In this document: piece by piece, positions 35,026 through 47,667 of the stretch
Numbering within the stretch: position 1 is the first letter of the stretch
Layout of the letters: each line of letters begins with the position of its first letter
Assembly (NCBI GenBank): GCA_015680685.1
Contig: MNCI01023788.1
Coordinates: 62,001-126,000, forward strand
Direction of reading: 5' to 3'
Source of the DNA: Gnetum montanum
Taxonomy: Eukaryota > Streptophyta > Gnetopsida > Gnetales > Gnetaceae
Length of the DNA stretch: 64,000 nucleotides
The notes under the pieces: model-generated
What the model was told of the DNA's origin: nothing
The model's input: the letters and a program-made list of their open reading frames with translations, nothing else
Databases searched by the model: none
Position numbers and translations under genes: made by a program

Positions 35026-36620
35026 TAATGTTAGAAATTAATAGGTCTATATTAAATGAAATAATAAATTCATATATTATAACACAAACCATTAGATATA
35101 ATAAGTTCTAAACATTATGGAATTAACCCTATATTGTCCATGCTATGTATTAATATGGCATCATGAAAATAGATCACACTAATAATCCATAGAAACTTAT
35201 TACTATTAATATTCAGTTGGTTAAACCATTTAATAACTTTTAATAATCTATAGACTCTATCATTGCCTTCACTAAAGATAGCCCCTATTCAATCTTCTAT
35301 GTCTTTTCTTTCGATAATAATCATTGGGAAGTTAGTTGTACCTTGTAAGCCTTGTTTTTTTTTATTTTTCCGTTATTATTTTTTAATTCTTTATTATCTT
35401 TTCATTCTTTAATACATTTTTCAATTTCTTCATACACATTCCTATTATTTTATATCTTGTATTTCTTATAAACTTTGTAATTCTTTGGACAATTTTTATT
35501 TTAAATTATATATATCCTTGTCATTTTACTAGTAAAAACCTTAATAATAAACAAGATGTTTTCTATACAAGGAGAATTTAACCCTATGTTACTAAGTTAT
35601 TAAATGACTAACTGTATATATATATTAAGGAAACAACATCCATTTCTTCTTACTTTCGATAGTAAGATGTTCTTATCATGGGTACAATGTATTTCTTATT
35701 ACTCAAACTTAAAGTTAACCCATGCTCTTTATGCCTTGAGGAAAAGGGAAAGAAATAAGAGGCTAAAAAAGGATGTGAGATTAAGGAGGTTTGTTGATTC
35801 TTGAATTTCCTCTATGAATGGAAATCCTTCACATGGTCATGTCATTGTTTATATATTTTTTTTAGAATGGAAGCATGTTTTTAAAATAATAATTGTTACC
35901 TTATTACAATACTAGAAAGACATGTTACCCATGCTTGAAGGTAGTCCATTGGTAACATTAATATAATAATTAATTAGTACACATGATGAACATTCTCAGG
36001 CTACCACTGAAAATACATGCTACTCATGCCTAAAGGTAGGCTACTTCCAAAAATCTAATGGTCTCCTAAGCTAGTTTTATCATGTGACTAAAAAGACATG
36101 TTACCCATGCCTAAGGAAACCTCTTTAACCAAAAGAAAAGAAGTTCAAAAATATAAAAATTTTATAATTAATTAATTATACATTATGCTTCCTAAGATTT
36201 TCATGTGAGTAATTATATCTACATATGATTGTACTTGGTTTTTTGGATGATAGCTCAAGATGACGCAATGCAATGTTACTAGTAAGCAGTATGGATTTGG
36301 CTTAAAATCTAGAAGGAAGGTATAATAGTTATTCTAATGATGTCTTATACATGAGATTCATTATAACTATGATAGGATACCTCAAGTTCCATTTACTTTG
36401 ATCCATTCCATTATCATTCCATCTTATTAGTATATATAATTATAATTTGATAATTTTAGATAACACAGTATTATTTTCTTGCTAATGTAATTCTAACAAG
36501 TGTATATTAAAATATAGGTATGACTAACATTCAATTTCTTAAGTGCTTATAGACATTTATAGGAATATTTTTATAAATAAATTAAGAGTAGAATTTTGTT
36601 TTGGGGAGGATCCAATCATA
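35026..36620 (+). other. spacer of Athila-like copy E
   Basis: CATTGGGAAGTTAG (35326) is a degraded internal purine motif, followed by a T-rich tract 35345-35530. Three copies of the 20-bp motif family are at 35921-35940, 36016-36035 and 36097-36115; the G-rich box TTTTGGGGAGGATCCA is at 36599. The 66-codon frame 35604-35804 has no recognisable relative. The stretch 35026-35320 may hold the integrase tail but is too decayed to call. Confidence 0.55.
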
Positions 36621-37109
36621 TAAGTCTTGTATCTTACAATGAAAACCAATACCACTTCATGTTGCACATTCCTAGTAGCTATATCACCTTTAATATCATT
36701 CATTGATTCTTCATTGATGTGCATACTTAACCATGTATACCATTATTATTCATTAGTCATATGTATTCTAACTTATCCAAGAAAAATATATGAATGAAGA
36801 ACATAACAAATGGGATTTTGAAAGATGAAATGAGAAGCTTATAAGTTTTTCTTATAGCAACTAAGAAAATTGTGCATTCACAATAACAAGATGTTCAAAA
36901 GACTTGGTATGATAAGTATTACATGAAATCTAGGTATAATATTAAGAATGCAAATAAGAATTAAACATAAACTTTAGTTAAGGTCTATAAATGCTTGATT
37001 AGAATCAAGAAAAGGAAGTTTATAATAGAATAGCAAGAATATTTTGCTTACATAATTAAAAAGAAACCTAGATAGTTTTGATAATGCTTTCATCATAAAG
37101 GTTCTTTAT

Positions 37110-38970
37110 TATTTAATTTTTATTTTAAAGATATTTTCTCATTTTACAATGAACTATTTATAGGACAAGATGATAATTCTACTACTATTATATAGCAAGC
37201 ACGTCTTCAATTTACTCTTGAGGAAGTCACAAAGGATGTTAAAAAGCTAGAATTTGGCAAAGCCATAGATTCAAATGGTTTATGTGCAAAATTATTAAAG
37301 TAAGAAGGATCTACTATTCCTAGAGAAATTTAGCATAAATTAAATTCAGCAATAGAATAAGGATTAAATCAACATTCAAAAGCTAATAAAGCTATCTTGT
37401 TATATAAAAAGGGGGATAAAAGTAATTTCAATAATTATTGAATGATTTTTGTGAATAATATTTTTGCTAAGTTGTTGGGTACTCTAGTAGAAAAAAAATT
37501 AGTTCTTTGGATAAAGGTAACTAGGTCATGGTAAGATGTTAAGTAAGTTTTAGAAAAATCACTCTACTATTGATCACTTAGTTACTTTTAGACACTACAC
37601 AAAGTTTGCAAAAATACCTAATAAAAAAGTTTTTATTTTTCTTATTGATTTTGCAAAAGAATATAATTTAATAATCTATACAAAACTATGTTTTCTCATG
37701 CATAAAATTAGCCTCAATTTATATTTGAGTAATGGGAAAGATAGTCATGCTATCAAATTTGGATCCCATGTAGTGGGTCTTCATTTATATAGAAATAATG
37801 CTACCCTGATTTTCACTATGCAAAAGGGATGCAAAATATGTCACAAATTTTAGAAAATAATTTTCATTCATTTGGTCTTCAAGTGAATGTAGATAAAATC
37901 AAATTAATGATCCAAGGTATAAGAAATAACTGTTATAACTTCCATTTTGAAGAAACCTATCTATAAATAGTAGATTCTTTTGAATATTGGGGTCTTATTT
38001 ATATTAATAATTACATGTGAAGGAAGCACATCAAAGAAAAGATAGTAAGAGGTTTCAAGGATTTGTATGCTTTCAAAAACAAGTACAAGGATTTAGGCCT
38101 CTTGCCTTGCAAGGTTCGAAAACAAATTTTTTAAACTATCATCTATCCTACTATATTGTATGAGTGTATTGTTTTGAGACCTAGACTCAGTATTAAACTT
38201 TGGAAAGATATTGAAAGAGTGAAAAATAATTATTTTTGATGAGTTATGGTTGAAGATGAAAATATCTTACCCAATGTTATTATGTGAATGTGATTTGTTA
38301 CCTTTAGAAGTAGAAGCCTTATGCCAATTCATTACCTACATCATATCTTGTATATCTCAAGGTAAGATAAATTCTCTAAAGTAGTTCTTGAGGAATCATG
38401 AGACTATGATTAGTTTCTTCATGAGAAGGAATGGTTAGAAAAATGAAATATCTCTTGGGAGGATGTGTAGCAAAATCCTAAGCATATTTGTCAACTAGTC
38501 AAGAAAAGGTTTTAACATGGATGTAGACCAATGTGGAAGGTAAGAAGCAATCTTATTTGTGCCACATTAAATATAATAAATTAGATGTAACAGCTCACTA
38601 TCTCTTAGCTACTATTTTCATTAAGTATCTTAATGCTATGAGAAAGCTTCTTCTAAGTTCTCATCATCTTAGAATTAAAAGTAGAAGATGGATTTAACTC
38701 CCCTAAGAAGAGAACATTTATAGGTTGAGCATATTAGAAGCCCTTGAAGATGAGTTACATGTATTTCTCTCTTGTCTAATGACTACCAATTTGAAATAAC
38801 ATTTTAATATTACAGAAGCCTATATAATTTATTTTTGATGTCCCCATTGGTGCTTAGCTAATTTGTAGAGAGTCTATCTTTATTTTTTCATAAAAATGTA
38901 ATATATGTCCAATAGATCCTTTTGGGTTTCAAACATAATAAAGCTTCATTTCATTTCACTTTTTATATTT
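37110..38970 (+). mobile_element. LINE insertion in copy E
   Basis: Non-LTR RT with stops: LEEVTKDVKKLEFGKAIDSNGL (RT start), LLYKKGDKSNFNNY, VFIFLIDFAKEYNL, then IVDSFEYWGLIYINNY, YAFKNKYKDLGLLP and YPTILYEC, and a degraded C-terminal zinc motif around EALEDELHVFLSC (38730-38780). It ends TTTCAAACATAATAAAGC followed by TTCATTTCATTTC repeats at 38950-38965, the likely 3' tail. The endonuclease part and RT palm are missing, so it is 5'-truncated and internally deleted. Same family as 43740-46480. Confidence 0.8.
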
Positions 38971-39755
38971 CACCAGTAATTTAACCAATCATAAGCATCA
39001 TTTTTTAATTGAACATCCTTTAGATGATCTTAATACATATCAAACATTCAAATTTGCTAATCTTGTTTTCCAAACTAAAGTGAAATTTTTGAATTTTTTC
39101 TATTATAATATCAAATATTTTATATCATTCACCTACTATATTACATCTATGATACTATAGATATTATGTCACCCTCATAAAAATCATATATATACACCAA
39201 CTATTAAGAAAGTGTTTCATTTCTACTAGAAATATAAAAGGAGTTTATGTTGATTTTCTATCAGAGTAGTTGCTAGGAGCCATATCTTCCACATTCCACA
39301 CTTTATATGGATCATTATTAAACCCTTAAGCTCCCAAATTGATCTCCTTTATCATGGGGGAAGTGTTTTATAATTTGGGAAATTTCATCGAATGATTGAA
39401 TACTTTGGATTATTTGATTACAAAAATAAAACCTTTTATAATCTCATTATAATTTGGACCTGTCAATTAAATTAATATCCTCAAATTCAAAAATTGTATC
39501 TCTTAATAATCTTACATAATTACAAATGAGTCTAAATTAACCAATTAGAGAAAAATGTATAAAACATTAATTTTTAAACATTCCTTTACTTTCGACAAAT
39601 CTCAAATTGGGGCCTTTTCTAAATTGATAGTATTTCTAATAATATAATCATAATTAAAAATAAAATTAACCATATTTTGTATTTTTTATCAAATCCTAAC
39701 ATCTGAAGAAGGGCTATAAATAAAAGAAATTTTTTTAAAAGAAATTAGGTATTTA
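38971..39755 (+). other. AT-rich part of copy E between LINE and ORF2
   Basis: No coding resemblance. A second CATGGGGGAAGTG purine motif is at 39354. AT content is very high from 39360. Confidence 0.4.
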
Positions 39756-42640
39756 TAACATTACTTATGATTGTAGATAACTCTAACAAGAATCCTTGAA
39801 GCTAGAGGTCTAGTAAAATCATGCAAGAAAAGGCCTAGAGATAGAGGAAGAGGCTAAGGAATAAGAACCTAAATATTCTTTATCCAATAGTCCATACCTC
39901 CAATAGGACAATCTGCACAAGTAGAGGCTATAGTAGCTCCATCTCCAAAACTAGGGCAGCAACTTATAAAAGAATATGTTCAAGTAATTAGTGACTAGTC
40001 AATCATGTCCATAGTTATTATGAAACTAAATGTTGACCCATTCATGAGGTTTATACATATAGAGGCTTGAGAATAATAGGTATAGCCATTTTGGCCTACA
40101 CTTTCTACAAATGATGATTGGTATTTAGGAGAAACTTATAAGTTCTAGTCTAACAAACAATATGATGTCATGGTTAATATTGAAGGTGTTACAGTGTTAT
40201 ATTTAGTTGAAGCAATTGTAAAGACATTGAATCTCCAGAACATTAGAGCCAACATAGCCTAGATATCCATAAGTATAGATATAGATGCTAGATATATTTC
40301 ATTGTAAAGGGCTTATGGGACAACAAAGAAGGAATACAATGGATTATTAAGTATTGAAAAGATTTACTTCAAGATTAGGAACATATCATATTTTCTTTCC
40401 TAAGATATTGAATTGAATTTTCACATATGTTGCTACATGACATGTACTTTTAATGGAAAAGTTTTAGGTAACTATTGCTTATTTACTATTTTTGAAAATT
40501 CAAAGGCTAATCAAAGAGATAAGGAAATTAATACCTTCATATTTCTATTTAATAAGGAACCTACACAAATAGAGATGCATTTTGGAATCTACAAATAATG
40601 TAGCAAGAAGAGCCCCAAATGCATCATATGCAAAAATTTCGTAAATAATACCATCTAAAAAAGATCCAATGGAAAAGCCACCTAGCACTAAAGTAGTAGT
40701 AGCATCAACACTAGTGGTTAACATACTAACTACAGGCACAAAGCAAGAAGTACCTAGTGTTCCAATACCACAAGAAAAAATATTATGATCCTGCTATTAG
40801 ACATTTGTATTAGAGTGCTGAAACTATAAGCTAAAAAAGTAGAAATATTAAGCATATATAGGTTAATGAAAAATCCTAGTCACCTTGTGAAATCCATATG
40901 ACTAGCTAGTAGTTAAGTCTCTTTACAATTAGAAGAAAATGATTAGACAAAACAAATTTTAGGAAATGTTATATCATTTCAAGTAATCTTAGAAAAAAGA
41001 GAAGAAACCATTATTATGGTTATGAAACTTAAAGATGCATGAAGGGAAATAGAGTTAATAAGAAACCTTATCAAAGAAACTTTTAATATCTCTATTTTTT
41101 CACCAACTAACTTCTCTTCATAAAAAGATGCCCAAATCATTACAAGATGATCTAGCAAAGACAAAAATAAAGGAAAAGAATTAATGTTAGCAAAAGAACA
41201 TGAAGATTCCATGTATAGACTAATGTAGATATGAAAAGGTATGCAAATGTTTTTTGATACTCCCAATTATATCATGGCAATGCACTCCAACTTAATCTCT
41301 AGCAAGAAACAATTAGTCATTATTAAGACAAAAATGCGAAACAAAGAGTTGAAGATCTAAAACTTGTAAGAAGAATTAGCTTAAATTTCAAATTTAGACA
41401 TAAGATCTAGCAAAATATGTAGCACCACAACAATTGCAATAATTCAAAGATGACCAAGATGATATCAAGAAAAAATAATTAGATATGAAAAATAAAAAGG
41501 CAACTTGGAATGCATTATTTATCAATGCACAAAATTATGTCTATATTGAAGTCATTATTACATTAGAGGAAGAAATAAAATACTTATTACTAAGAATACA
41601 AGGTTAGTTAATGGAGAGAAGAAGAAAACTTGGTAGAAGTTATTATTGCATCAGAGGAAAGAAATAAAATATTTATTGCTAAGAATAAAAGGTTAACTAA
41701 TGTAGAGAAGAAGAAAACTTGCTAGAATAAAGCCTCAATTAACTAAGGGAGAAATTTGTTGGAGTCAACCTAGACATCAAACAACTGACTTAAGAAAACA
41801 AGATCTTATCACTGGATGAACATTGCATAGTCCATCAAAACTCTACAATTGAAATCAATGCATGAAAGTATAAGGCCAAAAAGCATAAGATGATAATGGA
41901 GAATTTTAGAGATTAAGTAGGCATGTACAAAAAAATTAATAAGAAAATGATCCAAATCATAAAAGCTAAGATCAATCTAGCCATGTAATAGTTACTAGAC
42001 TAGAAAACAATCTTGGATAGCCTTACCTTGATAGACTAGGCAAAGTTGAAGAACAAAGGTATGTAGATAGAAGACCTCACAAAGTACATGAATTTGGCAA
42101 ACCTATGCTATGTCAACTTGGCCATCTTAATAGTATATAGGCCTAGGACTAAGTTAGATTAGTAGTTGAAAAACATGTATTTATTCTAAGAGAAAGAGTT
42201 TGTGGATAGAAAAGATGCTTAACAAAATCTATATATTATGAACTCAAAACTTCAAGTTATTAAAGTGATCTATCATGATTAAAATTTTTTTTTCTAGAAT
42301 TAGCTAAATAAATTAGTGACTACTTGAAAATACAAAATATCACAAAGGCCTTGGAAGTAGAACATATCCAATTCACAACATGGTACATGAAGGCAAATCA
42401 ATTTTTTGTCAATTTTCATGTCCTTGGAAAGTACTTATACTAGAAAACATTGTAAAAGTGACATGAAAAACCAATGATCCTAATACATAACAAGAAAAAT
42501 TAAGGGTATTATTAATCCAATTTTAGTTTAAGATCTAGGAAAGTAGCCTCATGAGCCACTGATGTAGAAAGAGCCATCACTACTAAGAATAACATAAAAA
42601 GCTACATCGCATTTGTGAATATTTCATCTAGGTTTTTTTT
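39756..42640 (+). pseudogene. ORF2 of copy E
   Basis: Aligned with B ORF2: WYLGETYKF, LVEAIVKTLNL, KKEYNGLLSIEKIYFKI and FIFLFNKE (40120-40555). A Lys/Glu-rich coiled-coil-like stretch follows (about 41290-42300) with two near-identical segments near 41560-41720, each containing GAAATAAAATA and AGAAGAAGAAAACTTG. The C-terminal block QFTTWYMKANQFFVNF is at 42370-42410. No intact frame over 65 codons. Conservation with B and C supports a genuine ancestral protein. Confidence 0.6.
41570..41725 (+). repeat. 75-80 bp duplication within ORF2 of E
   Basis: A block from AGTCATTATTACATTAGAGG to AGAAAACTTGGTAGAA is followed directly by a second copy with small changes (ATTATTGCATCAGAGG...AAAACTTGCTAGAA). 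It lies in the coiled-coil segment. Confidence 0.75.
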
Positions 42641-42843
42641 TCTATGTTATATCTCAAAATAATAATCCATATTATCAATCATGGTTCACATGATATTTTT
42701 GGTAACTCGCTCAAATTAAGATGTGGTACTCAAAGTTAATAACTTATGTCATTTATATGTAAATATATCACTAAATCTATGTAACCCCACAATTTTGTAA
42801 CTCTATCCTCTGTATGCTTTAACTCAAGGATGAGTTTTTAGTT

Positions 42844-42856
42844 TGTCATAGGGGTA
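42844..42856 (+). promoter_or_regulatory. terminal polypurine tract of E
   Basis: TGTCATAGGGGTA precedes the LTR start TGATAAAC. Confidence 0.65.
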
Positions 42857-43690
42857 TGATAAACTTATTTTTGCAAAATTCTATGATATATAGATGTGAT
42901 ATTGTAGCTCAAGATATAATTTTATAGATGCAATGTAGTGAGTCATGGTCATGACTATAATTATGAGGTCATCAACATCTCAAACTTACATCTTGTTCAA
43001 ATCCTTAGTGAAATTCATGTAGTTTATTTGTGTGATTTTAGAGTTAGTTGTGAGTCCCCATAATGTTATGATTAATAGTTTTCTAAAATTTTTGTTTGAA
43101 TTAAGTGTACCTAAATTCCTTTCATGAATGAAAATAAAGATAAAAATTATTCTTTACCATTGCAACATCTTACTTAGCATAGATTTACTTTCCATGTTAT
43201 CTACATTTACAATGTCATTTACATTTCCTATCACTTTTACATTTCCAAGGTTTGTTAGTTACTATCATAATAAGTATGACTAGTTTTGAGCACTAACATG
43301 TAATCATCTCGTAATCCAATAGTAGCTCTTCTTAATTCACTTAGTGGCAAAGTTGCTTAGTAAATCCAATGGCAATTATACAAGCCTAGGACATATACAA
43401 GACTAGGAATGGATGTGTATTGTTATTAAGTTAGCTTGGTGTTGTAATTCTATTGCATCACAGATCATAGAAATTCTACTCATTTCAATATTCTTTACCA
43501 TAGCACACTTAGATCCATTCAATATCATTCAATCTTATACCTCACTATGAGTTAAATCATATACTCTAAACTTTACTAACTCTAGTGGAAAGACAATGAT
43601 CACAGACTTATCATTAATACACTAGTATACTCATATTATCCCATTCATATATTATGATATGGTGGTATATGTACACATGTGCGTTTCTTA
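42857..43690 (+). repeat. 3' LTR of copy E
   Basis: Starts TGATAAACTT after the polypurine tract. It shares the family landmarks: AATAAAGAT-like stretch near 43133, CTCGTAATCCAATAGT (43308), CTCACTATGAGTTAAATCAT (43543), and AACTCTAGTGGAAAGACAA (43580). The end is near CGTTTCTTA at 43690 by alignment with C and F. No second LTR is found. Confidence 0.7.
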
Positions 43691-43739
43691 ACTTTCCTTG
43701 GAACTAAAAAGTTTGTCTCTAAATTGCTATATGTAATTT

Positions 43740-46480
43740 CTAAACATGAAAAATTAAAAATTTTTATTTCACCTACAAAATCACAAAAGATCTGTTGGAC
43801 TATTACAAAGCCTTAATACATTTTCAAAGAAAGTTAAAAACATCATTGATGTAATGCCCTAAGTAGATAGGCTCATTTGAAAGAAAATAATTAATAGGCC
43901 TATTATTATAGGTTGGGCTATTTACTTCATTATACAAACTTTGAATTATTCCAACTAAATTTGAAGGGACACCAATTTTATGCAAGCGAAACCATAGTTT
44001 TGGGTGAACCATTGAATCATATACTTTTGCAAAAATAATAAAAATAAATAAAACTTATTTGTTAAGTTTCTTTTAAAAAATTTCACGTAGTATTTGAGAG
44101 TAACTAAGTGACTAATAGTGGAATGATTTTATTTAAAAATTGCTTGATACCTTATCCTAACCTACTTAACCTTATCTTAATAATAGATTCTTTTTTCTAG
44201 TGAAGTTTCTAATACCTTAGCAAAAATATTACTCAAACCAATCATTTTATAATTATTTAAATTATTTTTTCCCTCCTTTTTGGATAACAAAATAGTTTTA
44301 CTAGTTTTCCAATATTGATTTAATCCTTTATCCATTTCTGAATTTAATTTATGCCAAATTTCTTTATGAATAGTAAGTCCTACCCATGTTAATAATTATA
44401 CATATAAATAATCTATATCTATATCTTTACTAGATGCTAGCTTTTTAATATGCTCTTTAACTTTCTTAAGAACAAATCAAAGAAGGGCTTGTCATATAAC
44501 AATAGTAGAATTATCATCTTCTCCTATAAATCGTTTATTGTAAAATGAGCAAATATCTTGAAAAAAATTACATGATCAAGATATCTTATGATAAAAACAA
44601 GCATTTATATTCTTCAATTAAAGTTATCTATGATTATTATTTGCATTCTCAATATTTTACCTATCCAACACATAATTCTCATCAAACCAAGTCTTTTGAA
44701 TACTTTAGTGTTGTGAATGCATAATTTGCATACTTATTGTAAGAAAAATTTATTAAAGCTTCTTATGATTTTTTTTAAAACTTCATTTATTATGTGCTAC
44801 ATCTATATATTCTTCCTTAACTTATGGGATGACTTTGTACTAGAATTTTTTTTTCCTATTTTTATTCTATGAGAAAAATCTTAACTTTTTTAAAAAATTC
44901 TAAATCATTATGAAAATATTCTAGTAAATCTTCTCCAATTTTCAAGTCCTAAATAAATATAATGTCTTTATAAAATCATAAAAACATATCAATACATTAC
45001 CTATATTAAGGCCTTGTAAAAGTAAATGATAAAGATTGAGAAAATCTAATAAGATAGATGAGAAGATAAAAGATTTTTTTCTATTCTAACAGTTATTGAT
45101 CTATTTTATGAATAGTATCATTTGCAAAATATCACATCAAGTTGTAATATTCAACAATGTGTAAATTGATGATATTATGTTGCTATTTAATAATTTTTTT
45201 TATTATGACTCTATCCTTGCATTAAAATCTTCACAAATAAACAATGAGTCTTTTGCTGAAAATTCTATAATATCTCTATCTAAAAACTAAAAAGGATGAT
45301 CATGAGACAACTGTATAGTATCATAAAATATATCATCTCTAAGGGAAAAATAACATATGATAATAAAAGCATAACCATGCTAGCATAAAAATTTTAGTTA
45401 AATGCATTGTTTATAATCATCATTTTTCTTTGAAAGCACATAATTTTCATGAGATTTCCTCTCTAAAACTACAATGCCATTGGAAAGTTTACCTCTTCAC
45501 CCTACTCTTGGAATTTTTCCAATAAATTTAATGAATCTAGTAATTCATAAAATCTACAGAACCAACATCTTCCAAAGTTTCAAAAAACCAAATGCATTCA
45601 AGCTATCAAAGAAATTATTAATATTATTGAATGAAAGAACTTTATTTAAAATTCCACCATCTATATTAAGAAATCTATACTTGAAAGGAGCTATATATTT
45701 TTTGAATAATTTTTGAAATCTACTTATCTATAATCACTACCATGTTGCTAGCATCTCCATATGCTACAAAATCCTTTTCATAAGCTACCTTAATCTTTTT
45801 CCATTGTTTTATAGTTTTTATAAGTTCCTTCCAAGTAGGATCCTTATTTATTGAGACTATTTTTCCATTCTCATTTTTCTTCAAGTGGCTTAGGTATCTC
45901 CAAGCATTCTCTTTATCTTCTATGTCATGAAACTTAATGATTTGATGTCATTCTTGTTGCACCCTAAAAGCTTTAGTAGTGTTCAAAAAAGTTATATACA
46001 TATCATTTATATTTTTTTAAATTTTCTTAAATAAAGGTTTATCTATATCATCTACTACATCTAGGATATCTATAAATCATAATTTTTTCTTTGCCCTTTT
46101 TTCATATTTCTTTTTTAAAGCTTCTCTAATTATAGATCCCATCTTTGTTTTTGTTGCTTCAAGTTTAGATTCACTTTTAGTTTTTTTCTCTACCTTTGTT
46201 TCTATTTTTTTAAAATTTCAACAAAATCTATTCCTTACTTTTTTGAGTAACATTAATCTCTATTTTTATTAACTCAATCTCTTCCTTGAGAACTATTAAC
46301 ATTCAAAGGATTTCTTTCTTTTATTTATGAATTTTATTTAACAATTCCACTTTGCTAACCTTATGCTTTCATTGTGTAACTATAATGTTTTTGACTACAA
46401 TTACAATTGGAGATTTTTCTATATGTACTCTATGATGACACCAAGATAGAATTTTCAAATTTCTTGGACAGATCACTCAA
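43740..46480 (-). mobile_element. minus-strand LINE (endonuclease and RT N-terminal part)
   Basis: Minus-strand reading from the right: Lys/Glu-rich 5' region (46200-45700), an endonuclease segment with FICEDFNARIES (about 45240-45205, the GDFNAR motif), then KHIKKLASSKDIDID, EIWHKLNSEMDKGLNQYW, ILLSKKEGKNNLNNY, and FAKVYDSMVHPKLWFRLHKI, GVPSNLVGIIQSLY (44050-43910). It stops just after this, so the RT catalytic half and 3' end are missing, the opposite of the usual 5' truncation. It matches the LINE at 37110 motif by motif. Confidence 0.8.
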
Positions 46481-47534
46481 TCTCTTCATTAATAAGTCCT
46501 TGTTCATAAAATATCAATTAATTTGAATTGCCTGTAAGTACCCTTCCTATTGTTGTCTTAGATCAAATTAATGTTGAAACACTCATGGTAAAAATTCTCA
46601 ATGGTAAAACCCTTAATGTAAAAATCCTTACTATTTTAGATTAATGTCAAAACCATTGTTGCCCAAATTATCACTACCTTAGATCTATGGTAAAACCCTC
46701 CCTATCAAAATCCTACCTAGGCTATAAATTTCATTTCAGTGAGCAATGATGAGTAAAAATTCAGTTTCATAACCATCTAAATGTATTCTAATGAATCAAT
46801 GATCATCTTAGAAACCTTTTAGAGATTAGTAATATTTTGACAATTATTTAGTATGTTTTAAAACCTCCAAATGGATTTGTTATTAAAATTTTAAAAGTAT
46901 GGTGTTATAGATGTCTTTATTTATGATAATTTTATGTTATTATTTTAAATAATAAAAAGTATTTGAGCACATTCACTTGATCATATATATATAGTTTTGC
47001 CCTCTTTAAGAAACAAATTTAATTACTTAGTAATTTTAGGAGCCATGAATTATGTATTAAATGAAAGAAATCATATTTCTTTAAATATAATACTTATAAT
47101 AAATAATAGGAATGACATGGAATAGATTCAATAAACAAATATTGTTATCTTGAAATATGTTTTGAATGAAGTGGATGAAAATGCTTTAATTCTAATCCAT
47201 GACATGACCAACAAGTCATTATAGTGACATCTATTGCACTAAAAAGAACATTGAATTGATTGTTATTAATGTTTTATTTAATCTAATAAAATTGTGTACT
47301 ATTTGTTTGTCAAGGTGGTACACGTTCATGGCATAGATTCATTAAAGATAATGCTAGATATTGTTTATGTGAATGTACTCGGTGATGTGAATGACATGAA
47401 AATTTATTTGATATATGCAATATATTTAATTAGGCTCTCTTATAATAATATAATGATTGTTGAAAAAAAGTAGATATTATTATTAAATGAAGTAATGATA
47501 TGACAAGAAGCTACTTCATTATGTTCCCCATGAA
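46481..47534. other. unassigned AT-rich stretch
   Basis: No motif recognised. 46560-46700 has loose repeats of ATGGTAAAAA-type words. Two similar segments near 47115-47195 and 47330-47405 share ATGRCATAGATTCA wording, possibly a decayed duplication. Confidence 0.4.
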
Positions 47535-47667
47535 GGAGAGGCAGGAACGTAATGTTGGCATCACTGACATTCTCGGGGAACAAATCCCGAACCTCCTAAT
47601 GCAGGCTTTGGTTGAGAGCGCCCCCAACAATGGCAGGACCGGCATAGCCCATATCATTGATGAGAAT
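47535..47667 (+). repeat. 133-bp copy of the L1 tail at its 5' end
   Basis: 47535-47667 matches 48646-48778 in direct orientation (offset 1111) with about nine differences. It encodes ERQERN-GITDIL and QALVESAPNN in both. It is joined directly to the RT segment at 47668. Confidence 0.92.
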
